Assembly: GCF_002088945.1 (NCBI RefSeq)
Contig: NZ_NCSU01000015.1
Coordinates: 62,001 to 126,000 of the forward strand
Source of the DNA: Henriciella pelagia
Lineage (GTDB): Bacteria; Pseudomonadota; Alphaproteobacteria; Caulobacterales; Hyphomonadaceae
Direction: 5' to 3'
DNA length: 64,000 nucleotides
Every line of letters starts with the position of its first letter. Positions within the stretch are counted from its first letter, which is position 1. The notes under the pieces are model-generated. The model was given only the letters and a program-made list of their open reading frames with translations, ran no database searches and had not been told where the DNA came from. The position numbers and the translations under genes were made by a program. Positions 1-8,009 of this stretch are shown piece by piece.

Positions 1-714
1 AGCCCTGACATCGCAGCCGCTATCCAGTCCCCCGTCTCCGGCATTTTTGACAGCCATGGCTACTTCCTCGCCCTGCAGGGAGAGCTGGAAGATCGCGGCG
101 GCATGATCGCCTTCGGCACCCGCGTCGTGTCCGGCGAGGTCCGGTCCGGCGGCGCTGACCTTGTCACCGCCGGCGAGACGCCCGCGAAAATATCGGCCCG
201 CACCGTGATCAATGCCGCTGGCCATCACGCCATATCGGTTGCCGCCTGCATCGACGGCCCGCACCAGGCCGGCCTGCCGACACCGCGCTATGTAAAGGGC
301 AACTATTTCAGCATTCTCGGCAAGACGCCTTTCTCGCGGCTGATCTATCCGATGCCGGGACGCGCCAGCCTCGGGCTCCACCTCACCGTGGACCTTGCAG
401 GCCGCGGCAAGCTTGGCCCCGACGCCGAATGGCTTCCCGAAGACGCATCCCCACCCTTCGACTACAAGGTCGATCCGGCGCGCGCCGGGCATTTCTACGC
501 ATCGGCCCGCCGGTACTGGCCGGACCTGCCGGACGGCGCCCTCGCCCCTGACTATGCAGGTGTGCGTCCGAAAATCGTCGGTCCGGGCGAACCATCAGGC
601 GACTTCATCATCGATACAGCCGCTCCTGGCCTCATTAACCTGATGGGGATCGAGAGCCCGGGCCTCACCTCATCGCTCGCTATTGGTGATTACGTTGCCG
701 GCCTGCTGGATTAG
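1..714 (+). CDS. FAD-dependent oxidoreductase, L-2-hydroxyglutarate oxidase-like (5' partial)
   Basis: The reading frame is open from base 1 to the stop at 714, so only the C-terminal 237 residues are here. The N-terminal FAD-binding Rossmann segment lies outside the window. The fragment has the DAO-fold substrate domain with an 'NAAGHHA' FAD-contact strand and ends in 'GIESPGLTSSLAIG', a signature of the L-2-hydroxyglutarate dehydrogenase/oxidase (LhgO, YgaF) branch. Such flavoenzymes oxidise 2-hydroxy acids and pass electrons to oxygen or quinone. The family call is firm. The exact substrate is inferred from the C-terminal motif only. Confidence 0.8.
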   Translation, partial: SPDIAAAIQSPVSGIFDSHGYFLALQGELEDRGGMIAFGTRVVSGEVRSGGADLVTAGETPAKISARTVINAAGHHAISVAACIDGPHQAGLPTPRYVKGNYFSILGKTPFSRLIYPMPGRASLGLHLTVDLAGRGKLGPDAEWLPEDASPPFDYKVDPARAGHFYASARRYWPDLPDGALAPDYAGVRPKIVGPGEPSGDFIIDTAAPGLINLMGIESPGLTSSLAIGDYVAGLLD

Positions 715-802
715 GCGGTTGCAGAGCGCCAAATCAATGTGTATTCAGCCCGCTTGCTGTGCTGACCCGGTGCCCGCCGCGCGTTTGCACACAAGCCGGA
801 TC

Positions 803-879
803 GGTTCGGTAGCTCAGCTGGTTAGAGCGCACGACTCATAATCGTGAGGTCGGGAGTTCAAGTCTCCCCCGAACCACCA
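803..879 (+). tRNA. tRNA with CAT anticodon (elongator tRNA-Met most likely)
   Basis: A complete cloverleaf is visible. The acceptor stem GGTTCGG (803-809) pairs with CCGAACC (869-875), followed by discriminator A and an encoded CCA (877-879). The anticodon stem CACGA/TCGTG encloses the loop CTCATAA with anticodon CAT at 837-839. The acceptor stem is fully paired at position 1, so this is not the initiator tRNA. CAT tRNAs also include the lysidine-modified tRNA-Ile2. I favour elongator Met, but the isotype is not certain. Confidence 0.93.
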
Positions 880-961
880 TTCCTTCCCGTGTTGCATAGT
901 TTCCGGACGTCAGCTGCAGCTGATGCTGGCCCCTTCCACCTCGACAGCGTCCCAGACGGCT

Positions 962-1456
962 TTACCGCGGTGTCGTCTCCACCAGCCTGGACGCTGTGAT
1001 GGTGTCCGCACCGTCATTGAACAGCATCACGCAGACCTGCTCGTCCTCATCCACCTCAAACTCGAAGCTCTGGTTTCGAATGTCGGGATGATACCCGCCC
1101 AGAACCGCCATTTGGGACGCGTCGCTGGCAGGCCAGTTGGCCCTGAACCGGCAGGCCAGGGCATTTTCACTGCAGTTGAGAAAATCTAGGTGCGCCTGCT
1201 TCAGCGACGCATCGCTGATGCTTTGCGGCTTGTAGACGACCAGTGACACACTGCCGGATGCCGCAATGGAGACGCTCATGTCGCGATCGGAGGTGAAGGT
1301 CAGGCAATCGATCACGGTCTGGCGACCGACCTCGATCTCATCATCAATGAAAACGGAGGGGTTTGCCCGCAGGAAAACGTTGACGACAACCGGCACCAGA
1401 AAATAGATGGCCACCCCAGCCACGGCATAGATCAGCAACAGTTTCAACCGGTTCAT
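962..1456 (-). CDS. Hypothetical single-pass membrane protein
   Basis: A 164-residue protein starting MNRLKLLLIYAV. One hydrophobic helix (about residues 4-28) is followed by a soluble domain that is probably periplasmic and contains several cysteines (DCLTF, LNCSE, ALACRF, QVCVML). The pattern suggests a small beta-rich domain with disulfides behind a signal anchor. No family is recognised. It lies 54 bp downstream of, and on the same strand as, the lipoprotein gene at 1511-2008. Both end in a comparable strand rich in V, L and F, so the two could be distant paralogues; that is only an impression. Confidence 0.6.
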   Translation of the reverse strand: MNRLKLLLIYAVAGVAIYFLVPVVVNVFLRANPSVFIDDEIEVGRQTVIDCLTFTSDRDMSVSIAASGSVSLVVYKPQSISDASLKQAHLDFLNCSENALACRFRANWPASDASQMAVLGGYHPDIRNQSFEFEVDEDEQVCVMLFNDGADTITASRLVETTPR

Positions 1457-1510
1457 GTCTTAACCCCCAGAAGTTTCCACCCGCCCCTCATTGCGGCGGC
1501 CGTCCCAAAT

Positions 1511-2008
1511 TCATTCACCACAAGCGAGCTTGCCCGCCCGAAAGTCTGCGCTCGCCTCATCGAGATCGAACAGCAGTATCGACACCGTTGTGTCTGGCGG
1601 GTCTGCCACCCTGATTTCACGATCCCAGAGAATGCTGATGCTCATTGCGCGATTGGACGCCAGGTCGAGGTATTCGATGTTTCGGCTCTGATAGTTGTCC
1701 AGATCCGTCACGCGTTGCCCGCACCATTGCCAGCCGCGATAGTTCGCCCCTTCCGGCAGCCACGACTCATAGAGATCGAACGCCTTGCTCCGCCCCAGCT
1801 GCGTATCGTAGATACCACTGCTGATGAGATGCGGAGCGTCCTGGCCGGTCGCATTGGTGATCTTTGCCTGGTTGGAGACGAGGCTGACGGCCGAACCAGG
1901 AACTGGAATATCTCCCTCGACGAGGACAGGCGCTGTTCCACCCCCATCCGCGCATCCAGAGACTAACAGTATAGAGACAAAAACAGACAATACCCCACGC
2001 ACAAGCAC
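1511..2008 (-). CDS. Hypothetical lipoprotein
   Basis: A 165-residue protein with a type II signal peptide: MLVRG, a hydrophobic stretch, then the lipobox LVSGC (Cys19) and a Gly/Thr linker. The mature part is about 145 residues with no recognised domain. It is probably anchored in the outer membrane or periplasmic face. It forms a likely two-gene unit with the membrane protein at 962-1456. The GC content is lower than in the housekeeping genes further right. Function unknown. Confidence 0.6.
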   Translation of the reverse strand: MLVRGVLSVFVSILLVSGCADGGGTAPVLVEGDIPVPGSAVSLVSNQAKITNATGQDAPHLISSGIYDTQLGRSKAFDLYESWLPEGANYRGWQWCGQRVTDLDNYQSRNIEYLDLASNRAMSISILWDREIRVADPPDTTVSILLFDLDEASADFRAGKLACGE

Positions 2009-2376
2009 GTATGAACCTCCCCCAAATGCTCACCACCTCACCTACAATTGCATCAATGACTACCTCTGTACACCAGTACAGTCCTCCAAAATTGCCGAGA
2101 TACACAACAAATTCTTTGGCGCACGAAATCTCGCCCTCTTCCGACCGGCAATCGAGCATGCCTGTCGCCGTAATATTTCTGACGCTCGCGTAACCGGACG
2201 CAGCCTCCTGCACCACCAAAGGTCGGTCTGCCGCTGAAAACCGCCAGACAGGCACCCCGGGGTGGCATTGCCCCCAGGGCAGTTGAACTTTTCGGAAACT
2301 CGTCGAAGGCCCACCTTGCGAAAGCATTTAACTTCACATCTGGGCGAAATACTATGTTTATCAGTCTCCATTAAGA
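2009..2376. other. Intergenic region without a supported gene
   Basis: About 370 bases of comparatively AT-rich sequence lie between the lipoprotein start and the TadG-like gene. Several overlapping minus-strand reading frames cross it, but none has a convincing start, signal or family. It must hold the divergent promoters for the genes on either side. I could not pick out clear -35/-10 pairs. Confidence 0.5.
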
Positions 2377-3669
2377 ATGCTTCTTATGGGGAATGCTTCA
2401 TTCGATATTCGCAGGCTATTGCGCGATCAGAACGGCTCGACCATGCCGATCTTCGTACTGTGCCTGGCTGCGCTGGTTGGCCTTGTAGGCTTTGCGCTGG
2501 CTTTTGCCTTCGACCTGCGCACAACCTCAAGGCTGCAGCAGGACGCAGATACCGCCGCGCTGGCCGGCGCTTCAGCCTACATCATGGAAAATTTCTCCAC
2601 GCGGGAAACCAGCCGTCTTCAATCAGCAGAACAGGCGGCGCGGATAAGCGCGGATGCAGTGGCATGGGACACAACACAAGCCGCCGCCGTCCAGGTGCAG
2701 AAAGTGGGAACTTTCCGGCAGAAGGCGACTGTTGAAGTCAATCTCAGCTCCAGGCCTGAAAACCGGTTTGCCTCCTGGGTCGGCGCCAGCACCGACCGGG
2801 TCCGCAGCCGCACCGCCAAGGCCGAAGTCACGCGCGGTCTTCCACTGTGCGTGCTGACCTTGGGCCTTGTCGTCCAAGGGGTGGAAATCGATGGCGGCGG
2901 AACGCTGAACGCGGAAGACTGCGTTGTCTGGTCGAATGCCGGAGGCCTGCTCTCCATGTCTTTTTCCGGTTCCGGTTCAGCCACCGCAGAACTGTTTTGC
3001 GCCGTCGGGCGAACCTATAAGGCGAGCAATTTCACGGCGACTCCCCGTCCTTCGGAGAACTGCGATTCACTCCCGGACCCTCTGGAAAGCTGGGAAGCCC
3101 CGAAACCCGGACTGTGCACGTCGAAATCACCCAGTCGCGTTCGGGGCCGCGATGGCGAAACAGTCACGCTGCAACCGGCGACATATTGTAATGGCCTGAC
3201 CATCTCTGCCGACAATGTCATCCTCGAACCAGGCGTCTACTTCATAAAGAACGGCGCCCTCACCATCAGCAGCGACAGTCAAGTCATCGGTGAAGGCGTC
3301 ACCATCGTCCTGACCGGATCAGGCGCGACCATGGAAATGAAAGGGCAGAGCCTCGTCGACATTTCAGGCCCCACATCAGGCCCACTGGCCGGGCTGGTGC
3401 TGGTGAGCGACCGGACCACAGACATCGGATCCGATGTGAAGCTCGTTGGCGGCGCTGGCTTTTCGATCAAGGGCCTGATTTACCTGCCTCGGCAGGATCT
3501 TGAAATCGGCGGCGGAGGAACCCTCAACACAACGGCGCCAAACCTTCAGATCATTGCCCGGAGCATGAGATATTCCGGCAATGGCACCTTGAACCTGAGC
3601 TATGACAAGAACGAAGCTGCACTTGGCAGCCGGGTCATCACGAATTCCTTCGTCCGGCTCGTGGAGTGA
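2377..3669 (+). CDS. TadG-like Flp-pilus-type protein with beta-rich C-terminal domain
   Basis: A 430-residue protein. Residues about 13-60 carry the TadE/TadG N-terminal signature: a basic stretch, 'NGSTMPIFVL', a transmembrane helix, then 'LQQDADTAALAGA', typical of the putative TadG N-terminal domain (PF13400 type). The rest contains paired cysteines and repeated Gly/Ser/Thr-rich strands with hydrophobic I/V positions, suggesting a beta-helix or beta-solenoid. TadG proteins are exported and associated with Flp pilus assembly. No other tad genes are nearby, so this is an orphan copy and its role here is unknown. The start could be 2377 or the ATG three codons later. Confidence 0.75.
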   Translation: MLLMGNASFDIRRLLRDQNGSTMPIFVLCLAALVGLVGFALAFAFDLRTTSRLQQDADTAALAGASAYIMENFSTRETSRLQSAEQAARISADAVAWDTTQAAAVQVQKVGTFRQKATVEVNLSSRPENRFASWVGASTDRVRSRTAKAEVTRGLPLCVLTLGLVVQGVEIDGGGTLNAEDCVVWSNAGGLLSMSFSGSGSATAELFCAVGRTYKASNFTATPRPSENCDSLPDPLESWEAPKPGLCTSKSPSRVRGRDGETVTLQPATYCNGLTISADNVILEPGVYFIKNGALTISSDSQVIGEGVTIVLTGSGATMEMKGQSLVDISGPTSGPLAGLVLVSDRTTDIGSDVKLVGGAGFSIKGLIYLPRQDLEIGGGGTLNTTAPNLQIIARSMRYSGNGTLNLSYDKNEAALGSRVITNSFVRLVE

Positions 3670-3799
3670 CTCTCTTCGCCCGAATGAAGTCCGCTCGCAA
3701 TCCGACGAAAAGCTCGATTATCGCCGCCTGCCTCGCAGGAAATCCAATCGATCAAGCGTGCGGTCGTATTAGTTATCCACACCTTCCGGATACTTTTCT

Positions 3800-3828
3800 T
3801 TGCATTATAAAAACACAACCTCTATAGT
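3800..3828 (+). promoter_or_regulatory. Sigma70-like promoter
   Basis: TTGCAT (3800-3805) and TATAGT (3823-3828) are separated by exactly 17 bases in an AT-rich context. The predicted start of transcription is near A3835, only about 30 bases before a terminator-like hairpin. Seen directly in the sequence; promoter activity is inferred. Confidence 0.55.
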
Positions 3829-3834
3829 GCCGCC

Positions 3835-3890
3835 ATTGTAGAGTAACTGAGTAGAGTGTTTAAGGGAGGCCTGTCTGGCCTCCCTTTTTC
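3835..3890 (+). ncRNA. Candidate short RNA or attenuated leader transcript
   Basis: Reading from the predicted start at 3835 to the T-tract at 3885-3889 gives a transcript of about 55 nt. It contains stop codons in its short reading frames, a direct repeat of GTAGAGT, and a terminal GC hairpin followed by U residues. It could be an independent small RNA, or the terminated form of the leader of the hydrolase gene 110 bases downstream. No RNA family is recognised. Confidence 0.4.
3862..3889 (+). terminator. Rho-independent terminator
   Basis: GGGAGGCC (3864-3871) pairs with GGCCTCCC (3877-3884) around a 5-nt loop TGTCT and is followed by five T residues. Two further A-T pairs extend the stem. 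The polarity fits the plus strand; on the minus strand the hairpin is not followed by a T-tract. Confidence 0.8.
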
Positions 3891-4001
3891 TGTATGGGAC
3901 TGCAGTATTGACTGCACAAAGCGGTTGCTTCTGGCGCGGGATTTGCAAACTCTTCCGGACGCTGGGCGCCTCTCGATCCAGCGAATCAAGAGGATGCCGA
4001 A

Positions 4002-4820
4002 CTGCCTGCACCTGCGATCATCGACACGCCATCAACCCAAAATGAAGGTCCGCACGAGATATGGTGCGATTCCGCCGGCATATGCCTGCGCGCCCATATC
4101 TGGCACGCGGATGCCGCACGAAAGCCGATCGTCTTCCTGAATGGCATCGGATCGAGCCTCGAAATCGCAGAGCCACTGGCGCGCCAGTTTCGCAACCGCC
4201 CCTTCGTCGCGCTGGAAATGCCGGGTGCCGGACAGACGCCGCTTTCCCCCTTCCCGCTGGCACCGGCCAGCCTTGCCCGGATTGCGGTTCGCTGCCTTGA
4301 GCAGGCCGGCCTGAGACGGTTTATCCTGATGGGCCTCTCGCTTGGCGGCGCGCTCGCCCAACAGATCGCTATCCAGTACCGGGGCCGTGTCGACCGGCTG
4401 ATCCTCGCCGGCACGTGCAGTGGTACGACCATGCTGCCGGCCGACTGGACCGAAGCCAGCCTCTGGCGCACGCTGAACCCGTTCGCTGCCCTGATGGATG
4501 ACCTGATCTCGGACCTTGCCAATGCACATGTGCGGGGGGTCGCCATGGCGAACACGCCGGCCATGCTGGCGCAGTTCGCGCCCTTCATGGGCTGGTCCAG
4601 CCTCTGTTTCCTGCCGATGATCGAAGCGCAGACCCTCGTTCTCGCCGGATCGCGCGACCGCATCATCCCGCCGAAGAATGCGGTCCAGCTGTCAGCCTTT
4701 ATCCGCCGCGCCGATCACCGCATCCTTCCGGATGCTGGACACCTCTTCCCGTTCACGGAGCCGGAACGGACCGCAAGTCACATTGAACGCTTCCTGCAGC
4801 CCGGACGCACCGTCGACTGA
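4002..4820 (+). CDS. Alpha/beta hydrolase, poly(3-hydroxyalkanoate) depolymerase-like; start codon uncertain
   Basis: The product resembles intracellular mcl-PHA depolymerase (PhaZ)-type hydrolases. It has 'FLNGIGSSLE' (oxyanion region), 'GLSLGGALAQQ' (nucleophile Ser, about residue 113), 'AGSRDRIIP' (Asp) and 'DAGHLFPF' (His). The homologous frame runs upstream of the first ATG at 4218, back to a stop at 3909. There is no ATG, GTG or TTG between. A CTG at 4002 has an AGAGGA Shine-Dalgarno-like sequence 7 bases upstream and is used here, giving about 272 residues. A start at 4218 would remove the oxyanion strand. The alternatives are a sequencing error, a frameshift or a decayed start. Confidence 0.7.
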   Translation: MPAPAIIDTPSTQNEGPHEIWCDSAGICLRAHIWHADAARKPIVFLNGIGSSLEIAEPLARQFRNRPFVALEMPGAGQTPLSPFPLAPASLARIAVRCLEQAGLRRFILMGLSLGGALAQQIAIQYRGRVDRLILAGTCSGTTMLPADWTEASLWRTLNPFAALMDDLISDLANAHVRGVAMANTPAMLAQFAPFMGWSSLCFLPMIEAQTLVLAGSRDRIIPPKNAVQLSAFIRRADHRILPDAGHLFPFTEPERTASHIERFLQPGRTVD

Positions 4821-4830
4821 GCAATAACGC

Positions 4831-5424
4831 CTAGAGGATTTCCTTGCGGCTCGTCACGATCTTGCCGACGAGGCCGTACTCGACCGCTTCTTCCGCACTC
4901 ATCCAGTGGTCGCGGTCGGTATCAGCCTTGATCTTTTCGAGCGGCTGGCCGGTGGCTTTCGAGAAAATCTTGTTCAGGCGCTCGCGCATGCGAACGATCT
5001 CGCGAACCTGGATTTCCACATCAGACGCCTGACCGCCAACACCGCCGCGCGGTTCATGAAGCAGGAAGCGCGTATTCGGCAGGGAGTAGCGGTTTTCCTT
5101 CTTGGCCGCTGCATAGATGAGTGCGCCCGCGGACGCGACCCAGCCAGAGCCGAGCACCTTCACAGGCGCATCCACGAACTTGATCATGTCGTGGATCATG
5201 TCGCCGGATTCGACATGGCCGCCCGGTGAAGAAATCACCAGCAGGATCGGCTTGTCGCTCTCAGAGCCCAGCGCCAATAGACGCTCACAGACCCGGCGCG
5301 CGAGCTTGTCATCAACACCGCCCGTCAGAAGGATGGTGCGGGCATTGAACAGCGCTTCTTCCAGAAATGCGTTCGGCTCAGCCATGGGCTTGGACTCGTT
5401 TTCGTCATCGAGGCGGATCGTCAT
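4831..5424 (-). CDS. ClpP-family serine protease (second-type paralogue)
   Basis: A 197-residue ClpP-like subunit. The catalytic triad is visible: Ser98 in 'GWVASAGA', His123 in 'FLLHEPRGG' and Asp172 in 'DRDHWMSAEEAVEYG', in the same spacing as canonical ClpP. 'SSPGGHVESG' forms the oxyanion strand. The nucleophile segment reads VASAG instead of the usual AASMG, and no clpX, tig or lon gene is adjacent, so this is likely a divergent paralogue rather than the main clpP. The start at 5424 is preferred because GGAG lies 5 bases upstream; two earlier in-frame ATGs (5454, 5439) lack such a site. Confidence 0.85.
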   Translation of the reverse strand: MTIRLDDENESKPMAEPNAFLEEALFNARTILLTGGVDDKLARRVCERLLALGSESDKPILLVISSPGGHVESGDMIHDMIKFVDAPVKVLGSGWVASAGALIYAAAKKENRYSLPNTRFLLHEPRGGVGGQASDVEIQVREIVRMRERLNKIFSKATGQPLEKIKADTDRDHWMSAEEAVEYGLVGKIVTSRKEIL

Positions 5425-5495
5425 GTTCACTCCGTGCATACCGTCAGTTGCCATAGGTGAGGCGCGCCCGCGCCGGGGTCAAGCGCCGCAGGCAC

Positions 5496-7451
5496 CTATT
5501 CCGGTGTATATGTGACGGAGAAGCCCAGATCATCGACGATTTTCTGCGGATCAGGGCCGGTATCGGCAACCTCCATATATGCCATGTCGATCGTCACCGT
5601 CGGCTGGGACAGGAATTCGAGGCTGCCGCCGGGCGTCTCATAATAGAGCGCCATCGATTCCAGCCACTCGGCCGCCTGCGGTAGTTGCTGGGATGCTGCG
5701 CCCTTGGCCGACCGGATGCCCGTGGCAATGAACTGGCGCATCTGCACCGCATCCATATTGCCAATCATCGCGCCCCAGCCCTCATTCGGATAGAGCTTGC
5801 CGATATCGCTGGCAAAGCCGAGCAGCTTGTCATAGCCGCCATCATCCTTTTCGAAGAAGCGGAAGCCTCGCAGTGCGAAAGACTGCTCGAAGGCGTCTTC
5901 GAAGGCTGCTTCCTTGTCCTCGGCCTCCATCGCCGTGCGCACGGCGTCATAGTCCGGCAGCGTCAGACGGATAAAGCCCGCGCCTTCCCCAAACCCGTCA
6001 GATTCAGAACTGGCCCGGACTTCGAACGCCCCGGTGTCATCATTCCACTCGCCCGCAAAGTTCAGGTCGAACGGGATTGTATCAAGGTCATGTTCGTCCA
6101 GCTTGCTGATTGCCGTCTGGAGTCCCATCACGACGCCAGCCGCCTCGGAATCTTCTTCCGGTTCTGTGGGAAGGAAGCCGAGCGCCAGTTCGCCAATTTC
6201 CTGTACGCCGATTGCTGCGCCCTCAATGTCGAGCTCCAGCTTGTTCGGGATGAACCAGCTGAACTGCTCACCATCGAAATTGACCCGGTCTGCCTTGAAG
6301 ACATCGCCATCATTCAGCTTCAGCGTGTAATCGCGCGTCGTCCATTTGCCGAGGCTCAGCAGATCCTTCTGGTCCATGCCGGGAAACTCGCCGCGCGCCA
6401 GGAACCCGGCCAGCTTGTCCATCTTCAGCCCCTCATAGGAGAAGAACTGCATGGTTTCTTCCTGGCGGTAGCTGATCCCGTCTGGATAGCCCACCTCTTC
6501 CAGCTCGCTGCCCTCATCGTCGAAGGTCATGCCCTGAGCCTGGCGCACGTCGTAGGCAATCGCCCGCCCGATATCGAGTCCGCTCAGGTCTTCATAGCCA
6601 TAAAAGCCAATCGTGGCCTGAATGGACTGGTCGATGTCCAGTTCGTCACTGCCCTGCATGATGTCGAGATTGACCTTGGCGTCATACATGACGGCATCAT
6701 CGATGCTGATGGTGCGGGAAACGGCCAGCACCTGCTGGACGAGTTCAACCGCCTTGCGGGCATTGCCGCGCTCTTCTTCCGGCACGTCCATGAAGTCATA
6801 GAGGCTGTCGGGGGCCGGAGCGAATTCGAAGGGACGCAAATTGAGGCTGCTCACCACCATACGCTCCGCCGTGACATCGAATTTGTCGATGGCAAGATCG
6901 ACATCCTGCGCAGCCTCTTCATCTTCAATCGAGGTCACGAATGCCTCGAACAGCGTGTTCACCGCATTGGCGACCCCGAAATAGCTGATCGTCTCGGCTT
7001 CGAGCCGGTCGAACAGCTTGCTGCTTTCATCGAGCCGCTCGCCGCCGAGCCGGGCCACCAGAAAGTCTTCATCAAAGCCCCAGAGGCGCGCTTCTGCGGC
7101 GCGAAGGCCAAAGGCCGGCTCTGTATTGATCGTGATGGCAAGGCCGTCGAATTCGGTCGCCCCACTGTCAGCATTGAAGGATTTTGCGTCATAGGAGACC
7201 GACACAAGCTCCGGCAGCGCGCCGTTCAGCGCATCGAAACCGGCCTCTGTCCCGCCTTCGAGCGAAAAGGCTTCATCGGCAAAGGCCTGGAAGGCCGCGA
7301 CGGTTTCTTCAATGCTCGGTCCGTCCCCGGCAATCCGCGGCGTCTCGCCATTGAATTCCGGCGTTTCCGGCAGTGGCGGCGGCTCTTCCTTGCCACAAGC
7401 GACCAGGGCGCCAGCCAATGCGAGTGTCGATACAAAGGTAACAAGCTTCAT
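5496..7451 (-). CDS. Large periplasmic lipoprotein of unknown function
   Basis: A 651-residue protein with a lipoprotein signal: MKLVTF, a hydrophobic stretch and the lipobox LVAC (Cys19), then an acidic/proline linker. The mature part is acidic with long alternating polar and hydrophobic strands. It contains no motif I recognise. It lies 20 bp downstream of apt on the same strand. The size and composition suggest an envelope-facing soluble protein; I cannot assign a role. Confidence 0.7.
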   Translation of the reverse strand: MKLVTFVSTLALAGALVACGKEEPPPLPETPEFNGETPRIAGDGPSIEETVAAFQAFADEAFSLEGGTEAGFDALNGALPELVSVSYDAKSFNADSGATEFDGLAITINTEPAFGLRAAEARLWGFDEDFLVARLGGERLDESSKLFDRLEAETISYFGVANAVNTLFEAFVTSIEDEEAAQDVDLAIDKFDVTAERMVVSSLNLRPFEFAPAPDSLYDFMDVPEEERGNARKAVELVQQVLAVSRTISIDDAVMYDAKVNLDIMQGSDELDIDQSIQATIGFYGYEDLSGLDIGRAIAYDVRQAQGMTFDDEGSELEEVGYPDGISYRQEETMQFFSYEGLKMDKLAGFLARGEFPGMDQKDLLSLGKWTTRDYTLKLNDGDVFKADRVNFDGEQFSWFIPNKLELDIEGAAIGVQEIGELALGFLPTEPEEDSEAAGVVMGLQTAISKLDEHDLDTIPFDLNFAGEWNDDTGAFEVRASSESDGFGEGAGFIRLTLPDYDAVRTAMEAEDKEAAFEDAFEQSFALRGFRFFEKDDGGYDKLLGFASDIGKLYPNEGWGAMIGNMDAVQMRQFIATGIRSAKGAASQQLPQAAEWLESMALYYETPGGSLEFLSQPTVTIDMAYMEVADTGPDPQKIVDDLGFSVTYTPE

Positions 7452-7471
7452 GATCTTTGGTCCTTGATCGT

Positions 7472-7999
7472 CTAGTGGCCTTCAAATGCGATGAGTGACC
7501 GCACCTCGATGCCGAGTTTTCGTATCCGGTTTGCCCCGCGCAGATCAGGCAAATCTACCAGGAAGACCGCCGCGACGATGTCCGCTCCGCCCCGGCGCAG
7601 CAGTTTGACACCCGCTTCAGCGGTTCCGCCCGTCGCGATCAGGTCGTCGACCAGCACGGTTTTCTCGCCCTCTGAGACGCCATCGACATGCATGTGCAGG
7701 GCGTCGCTTCCATATTCCAGCTCATAGGACTCGCTCCACGTCTCATAGGGCAGCTTTCCCGGCTTTCGCAGCGGCAGGAAGCCTGCCCCAAGCCGGACAG
7801 CCATCGCACCGCCCAGGATGAAACCACGCGCATCGATGCCCGCAACCTTGGCGATGCCCGCCGCCTCGTAAGGGCGGCACAGATCCTCGATGGCTGCCGC
7901 AAACGCTTCCGCATCGCTCATAAGCGTGGTGACATCGCGAAACATGATCCCCTGGGCAGGGTAATCGGGAATGGTCCGGATCCTGGCCTTGTAATCCAC
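7472..7999 (-). CDS. apt: Adenine phosphoribosyltransferase
   Basis: Apt converts adenine and PRPP to AMP in purine salvage. The 175-residue product begins 'VDYKARIRTIPDYPAQGI', carries 'DVTTL' near the N terminus, 'GIDARGFILG', and the PRPP-binding loop 'VLVDDLIATGGTA'. A GTG at 7999 is chosen as the start. It gives normal family length and begins 10 bases after the stop of the upstream gene, whereas the longer open frame runs into that gene. With mtnP nearby it completes recycling of adenine from methylthioadenosine. Confidence 0.93.
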   Translation of the reverse strand: MDYKARIRTIPDYPAQGIMFRDVTTLMSDAEAFAAAIEDLCRPYEAAGIAKVAGIDARGFILGGAMAVRLGAGFLPLRKPGKLPYETWSESYELEYGSDALHMHVDGVSEGEKTVLVDDLIATGGTAEAGVKLLRRGGADIVAAVFLVDLPDLRGANRIRKLGIEVRSLIAFEGH

Positions 8000-8009
8000 G
8001 CAGGTGTCG

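Larger units (their letters stand above)
3670..4001. other. Intergenic region with promoter, terminator hairpin and hydrolase leader
   Basis: About 330 bases hold no supported protein gene apart from the uncertain 5' end of the following hydrolase. The region contains a sigma70-like promoter (3800-3828), a GC-rich hairpin with a T-tract (3862-3889), and the direct repeat GTAGAGT...GTAGAGT at 3838-3857 with a 13-base period. The elements are listed separately. Confidence 0.7.

Noticed and set aside
1767-2327. 186-residue minus-strand frame across the spacer upstream of the lipoprotein gene
   Set aside because: Part of it looks protein-like, but it overlaps most of the lipoprotein gene in another frame and lacks a clear start or domain. 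It could be a remnant; the evidence is too weak to annotate.
803-2376. tRNA-linked integrative island
   Set aside because: The genes right of the tRNA have somewhat lower GC and unknown function, but there is no integrase and no visible repeat of the tRNA 3' end.
4218-4820. Hydrolase starting at the first ATG
   Set aside because: The conserved oxyanion strand and family N terminus are encoded upstream in the same frame, so this start would give a truncated enzyme.
5685-7475. 596-residue open frame on the plus strand
   Set aside because: It is antisense to the lipoprotein gene, has no signal or family, and long antisense frames are normal in GC-rich coding DNA.
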